From: Bifidobacteriaceae bacterium
GTDB taxonomy: Bacteria > Actinomycetota > Actinomycetes > Actinomycetales > WQXJ01
Direction: 5' to 3'
Length of the DNA stretch: 64,000 nucleotides
Assembly (NCBI GenBank): GCA_031267825.1
Contig: JAIRYJ010000004.1
Location: 124,001-188,000, forward strand
Positions within the stretch are counted from its first letter, which is position 1; every line of letters starts with the position of its first letter. The notes beneath the pieces are model-generated. The model was not told the DNA's origin. It saw nothing but the letters and a program-made list of their open reading frames with translations, and ran no database searches. Shown here piece by piece: positions 42,404-50,898 of the stretch. The position numbers and the translations under genes are program-made.

Positions 42404-43156
42404 GTGTCTCATGAAATCGCATTCGGCATCGACGTGGGCGGCTCAGGCATCAAGGGCGCGCCGGTTGACCTGCTGACCGGCGAGTTAACCGAGCCGCGCT
42501 TCAAGATCCGGACACCTCAACCATCCACCCCGCAAGCCGTGGTGGACGTGATCGCCGAACTGATCGCCCATTTTGGTCTAGGTCCGGACATACCAGTCGG
42601 GTTGTCGTTCCCCGCCCCAATTGTTGGAGGCCGTGTCGAGTGGATGGCTAATCTTGACCAGTCTTGGGTTGGGGTCAATTTGGCCGATGCCGTCCGTGCG
42701 GGTACCGGCAGAAACGTCACGGTAGTCAACGACGCGGACGCCGCTGGTTACGCTGAGGCGGCTTTCGGCGCCGCCAAAGGTCATCAAGGCACTGTTGCCG
42801 TAATGACCTTAGGTACTGGCATTGGTGTCGCCCTGATAACCGGGGGCAGACTCTGGCCTAACGCTGAACTGGGACACCTTGTGATTGACGGGCGGGACGC
42901 CGAAAGATGGACGGCGGCATCGGCCAAGGACCGGCTCGGTTTGAGTTACGCCCAATGGGCTAAACGCCTGCAACGCTATTTCACTGAGGTTGATCACCTG
43001 CTCTGGCCTGACCTGTTTGTGGTTGGCGGCGGCATTTCACGCAAACACGAAAAGTTCTTGCCGCTGCTTGATTTGCGCCCGCCGATCGTGCCAGCCATGC
43101 TGCGCAATGGCGCTGGTATCGCTGGGGCGGCTGCCTTGGCCGGACTCCAGGCCTGA
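42404..43156 (+). CDS. ppgK: Polyphosphate glucokinase
   Basis: A 250-residue ROK kinase that phosphorylates glucose with polyphosphate or ATP, a form confined largely to actinobacteria. Visible are the phosphate-1 loop [17 protein letters not shown] (6-22), [15 protein letters not shown] (catalytic Asp), [29 protein letters not shown], the PpgK-type segment [20 protein letters not shown] and [19 protein letters not shown]. The GTG at 42404 is chosen because AAGGGGG lies 6 nt upstream. Divergent from the SpoU gene. Confidence 0.93.
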   Translation: MSHEIAFGIDVGGSGIKGAPVDLLTGELTEPRFKIRTPQPSTPQAVVDVIAELIAHFGLGPDIPVGLSFPAPIVGGRVEWMANLDQSWVGVNLADAVRAGTGRNVTVVNDADAAGYAEAAFGAAKGHQGTVAVMTLGTGIGVALITGGRLWPNAELGHLVIDGRDAERWTAASAKDRLGLSYAQWAKRLQRYFTEVDHLLWPDLFVVGGGISRKHEKFLPLLDLRPPIVPAMLRNGAGIAGAAALAGLQA

Positions 43157-43225
43157 GGCGGTTTGGTTGGCTGGGTTGTTGGCGCGGCTTACCGACCGCC
43201 CGCTGCCTGCCGCTAGATGCGGGCA

Positions 43226-43261
43226 AGTTGACCAGGGCTGACCAGTTGACCAGGGCTGACC
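43226..43261. repeat. 18-bp direct duplication
   Basis: AGTTGACCAGGGCTGACC occurs twice head to tail between ppgK and the 3' end of rnpB. Confidence 0.8.
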
Positions 43262-43283
43262 AGTTGTGATGGCTGTGATGGTG

Positions 43284-43640
43284 GGATGAGTCGGCCTGTA
43301 AGCCGGGTTCTGTCATTCAAGACGGCCATCCATCTAGGGCCAGTGTTGCCACTGGCTTCAAGCGACCTACCCGGCGGCTTGGGCGAGCAGCCCTCGAACG
43401 CCGCCTGTCTGGCCTTGCTCCGGGTGGGGTTTACCTAGCCGCCCAGGTCGCCCTGGGCGCTGGTGGTCTCTTACACCGCCGTTTCACCCTTACCGCGCGA
43501 CGCGCGGCGGTCTGTTTTCTGTGGCACTTTCCCGCGGGTCACCCCGGGTGGGCGTTACCCACCACCCTGCTCTGAGGAGCCCGGACTTTCCTCGGCGCCA
43601 GCCCCAAGGCCCGCGTCGCGACCGTCCAGCCGACTCATCC
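43284..43640 (-). ncRNA. rnpB: RNase P RNA, type A
   Basis: The catalytic RNA of RNase P, which removes tRNA 5' leaders. Its ends form helix P1: GGATGAGTCGGC at 43284 pairs perfectly with GCCGACTCATCC ending at 43640. The universal GAGGAAAGTCCGGGCTC segment (P4 strand) is present near the 5' end on the minus strand (43577-43593). GTAAGCCGGGTTCTGT near the 3' end is also typical. Length 357 nt. Confidence 0.95.
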
Positions 43641-43758
43641 CGGGTCAGTTTAGCTGACAGCCCGCTTGGCCAAAGGCCGCCCGGGCACCTGGCTGAAGTC
43701 ACATGTGACCCGAGGCTAATTCGTCTGGTTGACCTGGACTGGGTTGGGGCTGGATAGT

Positions 43759-43808
43759 CAGGAACTCGGCCCAGTGGGGTCAAGGCAGCCACTGGGTCGA
43801 CTTTCCGA
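43759..43808 (+). repeat. Degenerate hairpin element, copy 5
   Basis: Keeps CCCAGTGG / CCACTGGG and outer GGAA / TTCC but has lost flanking bases and the tail. Lies upstream of rnpB. Confidence 0.6.
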
Positions 43809-43853
43809 CTTCAAACCTGGGACGGTCTGTTCCTGACCGGAGCTAGGCGAGGA

Positions 43854-44900
43854 TCAATCGTCTGGCAGGCTTCGCCGTCTGCTGGCTACGGTCATCGCCA
43901 CGCCTCCAGCTAGCAAGATCAGAGCAATGACCAGGCAGGACAGTGCGATAGTCAAGTCGATGTTGCCATTGATGTGGTCCTGATCCCAGACACGCAGATC
44001 GATCGGACGGGAGGCACGCCAATCGCGGGAACCCACCAATGCATCGAAGTACGGTGGCAACAAGAACGTGAAAACGCCAGCCAAACCAGACACGGCGGCC
44101 GCTCTGTAAAGCCCGGGCACTGGCAGGTAACGGATCACAGCCAGCACTATCCAAGCCATCGCGATACCAGCCCCCATGGCGGGCGCCGCCAAGCGCCAAT
44201 ACTGGTCGGTTGTGCCGCCGGTCGCCATCGCCACGGCCACCAGGACCGGCAGCAGCGCAGTGTCCAACGTCAAGGCCAGCGCCGCTCTGTGATTGCCTAA
44301 AGGCTGAGCCAGACCGACCCGTTTCAGGATGACAGGACCGAAGATCACAGCCCCACCGAAGACCAGTGCCGTCAATGTCACCGGCAGCCACCGCCCGCCG
44401 GCCCAAAGCCAGCAAACAGTCAACAGTGCGAACAGCGACACGCCGAACGCACCTAGCGTGACCGCCCCACGATGACCCCGCACCAGAAGCGGAAGCGTGG
44501 TCAGCGAGAACGGGATCGCCAGTGCGGGCAGCACAATAAAGAACCAGGTGAGGCGGCCTTGAACAGCAAGGTTGACGATGAAGCAGGTCAACAGGGCGAC
44601 TGAATACGATCCCAACCCAATCCACAGGACGGCGGTCCGCCAACGCCGGTAGGTGCGGGCGTCCCGGTTGGCGGCGCGCTGCGAATGATCATCGCTGGCC
44701 GTGACAAGCTCAGTTTCTGAGACTTGGAGCAGCCTGGCCAACGGAGTGACCAGGGTGATGTCCGGGTAGGACACACCACGTTCCCATTTTGAAACGGCCG
44801 ACTCTGTGACATGCAGGTGCCCAGCTACATCACGTTGGCTCAGGCCCGCGTCACGCCGTTTAGTTGCGATGAACTGCCCGAATGCTACTTTTCCTACCAT
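43854..44900 (-). CDS. XRE-family regulator with membrane domain
   Basis: A 348-residue protein with a Cro/C1 HTH at residues 5-65 (FIATKRRDAGLSQRDVAGHL, then VTESAVSKWERG and LARLLQVSETEL). A linker and about eight hydrophobic helices follow (from AVLWIGLGSYSVALLTCFIV to LTIALSCLVIALILLAGGVA). Such membrane-tethered HTH proteins are thought to sense envelope or small-molecule signals; no partner gene is adjacent. The ATG has AGGAAA upstream. A single gene between rnpB and the VapBC pair. Function beyond DNA binding is inferred. Confidence 0.8.
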   Translation of the reverse strand: MVGKVAFGQFIATKRRDAGLSQRDVAGHLHVTESAVSKWERGVSYPDITLVTPLARLLQVSETELVTASDDHSQRAANRDARTYRRWRTAVLWIGLGSYSVALLTCFIVNLAVQGRLTWFFIVLPALAIPFSLTTLPLLVRGHRGAVTLGAFGVSLFALLTVCWLWAGGRWLPVTLTALVFGGAVIFGPVILKRVGLAQPLGNHRAALALTLDTALLPVLVAVAMATGGTTDQYWRLAAPAMGAGIAMAWIVLAVIRYLPVPGLYRAAAVSGLAGVFTFLLPPYFDALVGSRDWRASRPIDLRVWDQDHINGNIDLTIALSCLVIALILLAGGVAMTVASRRRSLPDD

Positions 44901-45054
44901 TTGGCGGTTTCCTGTCTAACGCTATTGCTGGTCTGGTGTCACCCAAACTAACAGCGCTCAGCGGGCTAACCAGCGGTTTCGCCCGCAAAACCGACCCGAC
45001 CGTTAGGCCACCCGGCCTGACCAGGCATGACACCAACAATTCCCAGCGCGCCAG

Positions 45055-45483
45055 TCACGGTTCCTCCCCAATCGCGACGCCACGGCGGGGACCGCTCAAC
45101 CGAAATGGCGCCCTCAGGCCGACGATCATCGGGAAATGACGGACATTAAGCGTGGCGAGTTCCGCGCCCAGCTCAACGGCCGTGGCGGCGACCACGTAGT
45201 CAACCGTTCCGATACCGCTGTGGCTGGAACGGTAGCGCCGCATGAATTCGGCACCCCTCCGGGCGATGCCGACCGTCACGGGTTGCACTCGCAACGCGGT
45301 AAACAGTGCCCACACTTCGCGCTTTTCGCCGCTCCGCATGCCGCCGGCGATTTCCACCACTGAAAGGGCACTCGCTGCCAGGGTGCTTCGCCGGGCAGCC
45401 GCGATCAACCAGTCACGAGCCTCCAATACTCCGCGCAGGTGGGCTATCAGAACATCGCTGTCGACTAAGATCAAAGACTCCAC
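45055..45483 (-). CDS. VapC-like PIN toxin
   Basis: A 142-residue PIN-domain RNase. The acidic metal ligands are present: D8/D10 in ILVDSDVLIAHLRG, E44 in SVVEIAGGM and D95 in IGTVDYVVAATAVELGA, followed by LATLNVRHFPM, typical of VapC proteins that cut tRNA or rRNA. It overlaps its RHH antitoxin gene by 13 nt. Distinct in sequence from the first PIN toxin of this window, so the two pairs are independent. Confidence 0.85.
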   Translation of the reverse strand: MESLILVDSDVLIAHLRGVLEARDWLIAAARRSTLAASALSVVEIAGGMRSGEKREVWALFTALRVQPVTVGIARRGAEFMRRYRSSHSGIGTVDYVVAATAVELGAELATLNVRHFPMIVGLRAPFRLSGPRRGVAIGEEP

Positions 45484-45722
45484 ACCCGTTCAAGGTGTTT
45501 CTCCCTCGCACCAGGCTTCCGCTCTGGGGGCTGCGCCCCGCTGAGTGTGCCGAATGATTCCATGATTGCCACAGCAGCCGAATCGCCCGCTGGTTCGTCT
45601 CCCGCCAGGCACCGGTCAACGAAGCTTCGGATGATTTCTGCCCTTGACGTCCCAGCGTCGCGAGCTATCCGGTCAAGCGCCTCCGTCTGACGGGGTTCGA
45701 GATAGATATTCGTTCGATCCAT
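45471..45722 (-). CDS. VapB-like ribbon-helix-helix antitoxin
   Basis: An 83-residue antitoxin. Residues 3-40 make a ribbon-helix-helix DNA-binding fold (TNIYLEPRQTEALDRIARDA, then GTSRAEIIRSFVDRCL). The C-terminal half (PPERKPGAREKHLERVW) would contact the toxin. The ATG at 45722 gives the canonical strand start; a TATAGT box 8 nt upstream suggests a leaderless, autoregulated mRNA. It overlaps the PIN toxin gene by 13 nt. Confidence 0.8.
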   Translation of the reverse strand: MDRTNIYLEPRQTEALDRIARDAGTSRAEIIRSFVDRCLAGDEPAGDSAAVAIMESFGTLSGAQPPERKPGAREKHLERVWSL

Positions 45723-45729
45723 ACACCAC

Positions 45730-45735
45730 ACTATA
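45730..45735 (-). promoter_or_regulatory. -10 box, leaderless VapBC promoter
   Basis: TATAGT on the minus strand, 8 nt before the antitoxin ATG. Confidence 0.45.
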
Positions 45736-45764
45736 CGCCGCTAACCAGACGTCGACCGCCACCG

Positions 45765-46979
45765 TCAGGCGACGGTGTGGTTAGTGCAGACCACCTCAGT
45801 GTGGCCCAGGTCCCAGAAACGCAGAAGGCTGATCGAGGCCGGAGCTATCCGGAAAGTGAACCAAGCGGCTGGCGGTGCTCCCAAGGCCGCACCGATCGCC
45901 GCCCGGATGGCCATCGCATGCGACACGATCAGCACCGTTTCACCCCGGTAGCGCCTGACCACCTGGTCAACCGCCTGATGAACCCGCTGACCAAGTTCCT
46001 GACGTGACTCGCCCCCCTCAGGCCGGTAAGACGGATCGGCTGACCAAGTCTCCGGCCCGCCGGGCCATTTAGCCTCAACCTCCGGTTTGGTCAGGCCGTC
46101 CCACAACCCGAAATTCTGTTCAACGAAGCCGGCGTCAACTTCGCAAGCCAGCCCAAACTCGTCACCAATCAACTCCGCCGTCCTAACCGAGCGGGCGGTT
46201 GGCGAAACCAACAGCGCCTTGGGTGGCGTCAAACCGAACCAAGGCAAATCAACCATCCGGCGCAGCTCGCGGGCAGCGGCCATGGCTTGGCCCGCTCCGG
46301 CGTCTGACAGCGGCGAGCCGGGCAACGCTTGGCCGGCGAACACGTCACGCGCTGTGTCGAGCGACATGCCGTGGCGCACCAAGATCAACCCTGTGACCGG
46401 CGCGGACACACCAATGTGGCGCTGCGCCCCCGAGCCTTGGGCTTGGGCCAGGCGGACGGAATCGTGCAAGTATTCGCTGCCCGATGCCGACCCGCCGACA
46501 CCAGCCCCAACCCGGCTCCCAACAGCACCAGCAGCCCCACCACCAACAACTCCCCCAGGCCCCCGGCTAATCACACCAGCCGAATCCATCGCCTGGTTCG
46601 CCAAAGCGTCAGCCGCCTGATTGTTAGCCCGCGGCACCCAAATGAACCGCACCTCACGTCCCGCGATCACCACCCAAGCCCGTGCCGCCAACTCAGCCAA
46701 GGCCCGGTTCTTGATCTTCCATTCGCCTGACATCTGCGAAACGACCAGTTTCGAATCCATCCGCACATCCAAGCCAGCGGCCGGATCAACTTCCGCCGCC
46801 GCCTCCAAGCCAGCGATCAGCCCATGGTATTCAGCCACATTGTTGGTCACAGCGTCACCCAGATAGGCCGCCCGCTCAGCCAGCACCTGGCCAGATGCGC
46901 CATCCCGCACCAAAGCGCCGTAAGCGGCCACCCCCGGGTTACCCCGCGAACCTCCGTCCGCTTCAACAATTAGCCTCAT
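45765..46979 (-). CDS. Bifunctional RNase HI / histidine phosphatase
   Basis: A 404-residue fusion like mycobacterial Rv2228c. The N-terminal RNase HI (1-~135) carries VEADGGSRGNPG, EYHGLIAGLEAA and DSKLVVSQMSG with its catalytic acids, and degrades RNA in RNA-DNA hybrids. The C-terminal histidine phosphatase starts at ~210 (LILVRHGMSLDT) and resembles CobC-type alpha-ribazole phosphatase; EGGESRQELGQRV and VLIVSHAMAIRAA complete the site. A Gly/Ala-rich linker (~140-200) holds a near copy of the recurrent motif (TGCCCGATGCCGACC). The ATG at 46979 overlaps the zinc-ribbon stop; last gene of a three-gene operon. Confidence 0.92.
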   Translation of the reverse strand: MRLIVEADGGSRGNPGVAAYGALVRDGASGQVLAERAAYLGDAVTNNVAEYHGLIAGLEAAAEVDPAAGLDVRMDSKLVVSQMSGEWKIKNRALAELAARAWVVIAGREVRFIWVPRANNQAADALANQAMDSAGVISRGPGGVVGGGAAGAVGSRVGAGVGGSASGSEYLHDSVRLAQAQGSGAQRHIGVSAPVTGLILVRHGMSLDTARDVFAGQALPGSPLSDAGAGQAMAAARELRRMVDLPWFGLTPPKALLVSPTARSVRTAELIGDEFGLACEVDAGFVEQNFGLWDGLTKPEVEAKWPGGPETWSADPSYRPEGGESRQELGQRVHQAVDQVVRRYRGETVLIVSHAMAIRAAIGAALGAPPAAWFTFRIAPASISLLRFWDLGHTEVVCTNHTVA

Positions 46980-47716
46980 CAGGCGGCGTTCACCGCCCGC
47001 ACCAGAATGCGACCGCATTCCTCGCAACGGGCCACATCATCCTCAGCTAAGGCCGCGATGGCTGCCAAATCAGAAGCGCTCAACACCATTCCACAGCCTT
47101 GGCAACGCCCTCCCACCAGGGCGGCCGCACCAACACCGGCCAGCCGACCACGTAACCGTTCATATAGTTTGACCAGACCATCATCCAAACCGGCCGCCGC
47201 CGCGGCCCGCCGGGCCTGTTCCCCGCTGGCGGCTGAGTCAAGCTCCGCACTAGCGCCAGCTAACTCCTGTTCCAAGTCGGAAACCCTAAGGTCAGCCAAC
47301 CGGCCAGATTCAGCCAGACCAACAACTGTTTCTCTGGCCGATTCAAGCCGCTCCATGACCTCTAAAGCGTCATCTTCTAAGCTGGCGCGGCGCCGCGCCA
47401 GAGTTTCAAGTTCCTGCTGCAACGCGATCAGTTCACGTGACTGACCGCCGCCGGATTCTAACCGTTCCTTATCCCGCGCTGAACGAGCCTCAACTTTGAC
47501 AATCTCATCTTCTAACCGGGTCAGTTCGCGCCGGATATCAGATTCAGCCGATTTGGCGATCTCAAGTTCCTCAACCAGATGCTGGGCGTCCTCCTGAGCC
47601 GCACTCAACAACGCCTTTTGAGGCAGGTTGGCCCGCTTGTGAGCTAACTGATGCAACACAGTGTCATGGGCTTGCACTACTAGAAGCCTCGTTTGATCTG
47701 CGGCTGGAGCTTTCAC
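46979..47716 (-). CDS. C4 zinc-ribbon coiled-coil protein (CdsZ/Rv2229c-like)
   Basis: A 245-residue protein with a long antiparallel coiled coil (~15-175, rich in Glu, Arg and Leu) and a C-terminal zinc ribbon CQGCG...CEECG (~205-240). It is the widespread C4-type zinc-ribbon family always found beside Nif3 and RNase H/phosphatase genes in actinobacteria. I recall related proteins described as RNA-degradation or RNase-E-linked factors, but the role is not fixed here. The ATG overlaps the Nif3 gene by 4 nt, and its stop overlaps the RNase H start. Confidence 0.88.
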   Translation of the reverse strand: MKAPAADQTRLLVVQAHDTVLHQLAHKRANLPQKALLSAAQEDAQHLVEELEIAKSAESDIRRELTRLEDEIVKVEARSARDKERLESGGGQSRELIALQQELETLARRRASLEDDALEVMERLESARETVVGLAESGRLADLRVSDLEQELAGASAELDSAASGEQARRAAAAAGLDDGLVKLYERLRGRLAGVGAAALVGGRCQGCGMVLSASDLAAIAALAEDDVARCEECGRILVRAVNAA

Positions 47717-48561
47717 TCATCTGTCCTTCCAACACGCGCCGTCCAAGGATCGGCCACTTCTCTTATGACCCAAGTCTCCACCCTACTGCCCAACACCTCG
47801 AGGCCACTGACCAGCCGTCCGGCGGCCGGTTCAAGCCAAGCCCACTCTGAGGCGGCATGTGACACATCCAGCAGGTACGGTTTGCCTGAACCAGCGAAAT
47901 CGGCCGCTTCACGCGCTTCCAAAGCGGGATGGTGCCGTAGGTCCGCTGTCACATAGACGTCCACCTGGGCCGCCCGGACGGCATCGAACAAACTATCTCC
48001 CGCCCCTGGCAGGACCGCCGCCGTCCGTACCAACGCGGCTGTGTCTCCGGCGATCCGCACACCGTGGTTGTTTGGCGGCAGCAAACTAGCCAGCCGCTGA
48101 GCCAAACTCAGCAGACTGACCGGCTCAGCTAGGTGCCCAACCCGCCCCAGGCCCGCCTGCGGGTCGCTCGCCGCCGGTACCAGCGGACGTAAATCCCGCA
48201 GGCCAATTTTCCGGGCCAGCGTCTCAGCCACACCGCCAATTGCCGCGTCAGCGTTCGTGTGGGCGGTGTACAGGGCACAGTCGCCTTTGATTAGTTGGTG
48301 GACGATGCCGCCCTTAAAGTTGGTCGCAGCCACCGAGTTAACCCCTCGTAACAGTAGCGGGTGGTGTACTACCAGCAGGTCAGCCCCCCATTCGATGGCT
48401 CGCTCAACCACATTCAAGGTCGGGTCAACCGCCCAGGCGACCCGCCGTAGCGGTGCCGCTGGGTCGCCGCAAACCAAACCAACATGGTCCCAGTCTTCTT
48501 TCAGGGCGGGCGGGAAAAAGCTGTCAAGCAGACCGACCGCCTCCCCTACGGTTGCTCCCAT
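47713..48561 (-). CDS. Nif3/DUF34 dinuclear metal protein
   Basis: A 282-residue member of the Nif3-like (YbgI, DUF34) family, which forms hexameric rings with two metal ions per subunit. Metal ligands fit LLVVHHPLLLRGV (~58-70), ALYTAHTNADAAIGG (~95-110) and the late DVSHAASEW. Biochemical function is still unsettled (metal chaperone, GTP cyclohydrolase-linked or peptidase have been proposed). First gene of the operon with the zinc-ribbon and RNase H genes. A GAGGAG lies 14 nt before the ATG, longer than usual. Confidence 0.9.
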   Translation of the reverse strand: MGATVGEAVGLLDSFFPPALKEDWDHVGLVCGDPAAPLRRVAWAVDPTLNVVERAIEWGADLLVVHHPLLLRGVNSVAATNFKGGIVHQLIKGDCALYTAHTNADAAIGGVAETLARKIGLRDLRPLVPAASDPQAGLGRVGHLAEPVSLLSLAQRLASLLPPNNHGVRIAGDTAALVRTAAVLPGAGDSLFDAVRAAQVDVYVTADLRHHPALEAREAADFAGSGKPYLLDVSHAASEWAWLEPAAGRLVSGLEVLGSRVETWVIREVADPWTARVGRTDE

Positions 48562-48701
48562 TGTGCGGCTAACTCCTCAGATAGATCGGGTCAGGCCGCC
48601 AGACAAGCCGTCCGCCGCCTCTTTATGTTGTGGGCTCGTGCCAGGACTTTGAGGCACAAGAACCTGGTCCCGTGGGTCACCGTTGTGAACCCTTAGTGAA
48701 A

Positions 48702-49490
48702 CTAGCTTAGAAGGCTGCGGTCGGCCATTTGGCCTTTGATGGCGGCGAACCGGTCCATCAGGTCAGCTACTGTGGTGCGGCGCTTTTGGGCGGCGTCAAG
48801 TGACAGGACGATCTCCCCTTCATGCATCATTAGGAGTCGGTTGCCGACCCGTAAGGCTTGAGCCATGTTGTGTGTCACCATCAGGGCTGTCAGTTTGCCT
48901 TGGGCGACTACTTTCTGGGTTAGTTCGGTCACAAGTTCAGCCCGGGCCGGGTCAAGGGCGGCGGTGTGTTCATCTAGCAGGATGATTCTGGGTTCAGTGA
49001 AGGACGCCATCAGCAGTGATAAGGCTTGGCGTTGGCCACCGGACAGCATTCCAACCCGGGTGCGTAACCGGTTTTCTAGACCAAGACCAAGGACTTCTAG
49101 TTCTTGGCGGAAACGGGCCCGGCGGCGCGGCCCAACGCCGCGCCCAAGGTAACGGTGGTGCCCGCGGGATAACGCCAGCGACATGTTCTGTTCGATTGTC
49201 AGGTGTGGCGCGGTGCCAGCTTGCGGGTCTTGAAAGACCCGCGCCAAGTAGGCGGCTCGCTTGTAGGAGGCCAGTTTGGTGACATCACGGCCGTCGATTA
49301 CGACGGAACCGGAATCGGCTGGGAGTGATCCGGCGATCACGTTCAACAGGGTTGATTTGCCGGCTCCGTTGGATCCGATGATGGTCGCGAAGTCGCCTTC
49401 CGCTAGGTGCAAGCAAACTGACCGTAATGCCCGGCGCTGGTTGACTGTTCCCGGGAAAAAGGTCTTTGAGACATCAGTCAGGCGCAGCAT
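48702..49490 (-). CDS. ABC transporter ATPase (TrpZ-like)
   Basis: A 262-residue ABC ATPase. Walker A is IGSNGAGKSTLLNVIAG, the Q-loop is in ARVFQDPQAG, the signature MLSGGQRQALSLLMA, and Walker B IILLDEHTAALDP; TALMVTHNM gives the H-loop. Together with the permease and lipoprotein upstream it forms a tripartite importer of the TrpXYZ/BMP-like class, which in other bacteria imports aromatic amino acids or related compounds. The ATG at 49490 has AGGAGGTG upstream and overlaps the permease end by 17 nt. Confidence 0.9.
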   Translation of the reverse strand: MLRLTDVSKTFFPGTVNQRRALRSVCLHLAEGDFATIIGSNGAGKSTLLNVIAGSLPADSGSVVIDGRDVTKLASYKRAAYLARVFQDPQAGTAPHLTIEQNMSLALSRGHHRYLGRGVGPRRRARFRQELEVLGLGLENRLRTRVGMLSGGQRQALSLLMASFTEPRIILLDEHTAALDPARAELVTELTQKVVAQGKLTALMVTHNMAQALRVGNRLLMMHEGEIVLSLDAAQKRRTTVADLMDRFAAIKGQMADRSLLS

Positions 49491-50694
49491 AATTGGCACC
49501 TCCTGTCTGCCCGGCCGGGCCGGATGGCGACTCCTGGTCGCCAGGTCCGGTGTCCGGGCTGGCTGCCGACTCTGGGTTTGTCTTGGCATCTGGGACTGGC
49601 CGCAGTTCTGGGCTGGTCAGCGGTTCTGGGCTTGGCCGGGGTTCCGGGCTGGGCATCGAGGCCAGGCGTCCCAGCCAACGGCGGACCACCCCAGCCTTGG
49701 CCTGGTGCCCGGCCGGACCAGGCTTCGAACCGATCAGGCCGCGAGCTAACGCCCTGACGCCCTGACGCCAAGCCTCCGCCACACTGCCCAGGACACGTGA
49801 GCGGGCCGCTGCGACCCGGGCGAAGACTCCACGCACCGCCGCGTTCTGCGACAACACCAACGCGATCACCACCATGACCGACGAGATCAGTTTCATGTCG
49901 CCAGACTGCGCCAGATGCCAGTCAATCGCGAAGAACAACACCAAACGGTAAATGACTGATCCGACCACCACACCTAAAGCGGCCAACACCATGTAACGCG
50001 TACCGAGGATGGCGTTGCCAACAATGACTGAAGCTAATCCCACAAGAATCAGCCCAATACCCATTTGGACGTCAGCGAAGCCCTGGAACTGGGCATATAA
50101 GCCACCCGACAACCCGACCAAGCCGTTGGCCAGCATCAGGGTGATGGTTTTGGTCCAATCGGTCGAAATACCGCTAGCCATCGCCATGCCTGGGTTATCG
50201 CCAGTCGCTTGGACCGCCAAACCAAAGTTTGTTGACAAGAACCAGACAATCAGGCCAGTGAAAACCAAGGCCACACCAAGCAGGATGCACAAAGACTGCC
50301 ACGAATTAAGCAGGCCGGAGCGCCGCAGGCCAGAAAACACTGTTGTGATGGGTTGGCCGTCTTTCAGGTTTAGCCCAACGTTCGGGCTGCCCATGATGCG
50401 CAAGTTGATCGAATACAAGGCGATCATCGTCAGGATCGAAGCCAGCAACGGATCGATCTTGAGTTTGGTGTGCAGCAACCCGGTGATCATGCCCGCTAAA
50501 GCCCCAGCCGCGAAGGCCGCGGCGGTCGCTAAGAATGGATCAACACCGTTGTAAATCAAGATGGCGCAAATACCGCCACCGGTCGCAAACGAACCATCAA
50601 CCGTCAGATCGGCGATGTTCAAGATGCGGTAGGTCAGGAACACGCCCAGCGCCAGCAGGGCGTAAACCAAACCTTGATCGATTGCGGCTATCAA
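49474..50694 (-). CDS. ABC transporter permease (TrpY-like) with long tail
   Basis: A 406-residue BPD_transp_2-type permease with about eight to nine TM helices in the first 280 residues: GLVYALLALGVFLTYRILNI then ADLTVDGSFATGGG at the N-terminus, and LILVGLASVIVGNAILGTRY later. The TTG at 50694 (LIAAIDQ) is preferred: it gives the family's usual N-terminus, AAGGA lies upstream, and the longer GTG start would sit inside a hairpin. The C-terminal ~115 residues form a cytoplasmic Pro/Ser-rich tail with SPEPRPSPEP iterations, unusual for the family and probably disordered. Confidence 0.85.
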   Translation of the reverse strand: MIAAIDQGLVYALLALGVFLTYRILNIADLTVDGSFATGGGICAILIYNGVDPFLATAAAFAAGALAGMITGLLHTKLKIDPLLASILTMIALYSINLRIMGSPNVGLNLKDGQPITTVFSGLRRSGLLNSWQSLCILLGVALVFTGLIVWFLSTNFGLAVQATGDNPGMAMASGISTDWTKTITLMLANGLVGLSGGLYAQFQGFADVQMGIGLILVGLASVIVGNAILGTRYMVLAALGVVVGSVIYRLVLFFAIDWHLAQSGDMKLISSVMVVIALVLSQNAAVRGVFARVAAARSRVLGSVAEAWRQGVRALARGLIGSKPGPAGHQAKAGVVRRWLGRLASMPSPEPRPSPEPLTSPELRPVPDAKTNPESAASPDTGPGDQESPSGPAGQTGGANYAAPD

Positions 50695-50725
50695 CTTCCA
50701 GATTCCTTGCCGGAGCCAATGGTTT

Positions 50726-50763
50726 CGTGGCCGGAAGGTGCCCAATGACACCCTCCGGCCACG
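50726..50763 (-). terminator. Hairpin 5' of permease gene
   Basis: CGTGGCCGGA / TCCGGCCACG, 10 bp, extended by GGTG / CACC inside. With the next hairpin it lies in the 204-bp gap between the lipoprotein and permease genes and probably attenuates read-through or stabilises the upstream mRNA. Confidence 0.6.
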
Positions 50764-50827
50764 CTATCTTTATTGCCCGCGTTTCCGCTGGTGAGGGCTT
50801 CACTCACAGCGAGTCAACTTGGGCCGC

Positions 50828-50851
50828 GAAGGGTGTTGTCCAACACCCTTC
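50828..50851 (-). terminator. Hairpin after lipoprotein gene
   Basis: GAAGGGTGTT / AACACCCTTC, perfect 10-bp stem with 4-nt loop, 48 bp after the stop codon; partial terminator or 3' end stabiliser. Confidence 0.65.
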
Positions 50852-50898
50852 TAGCCTAACTGGCCACGAGGCGGCCAACTCCCGCCTTGGGCGTGTCC

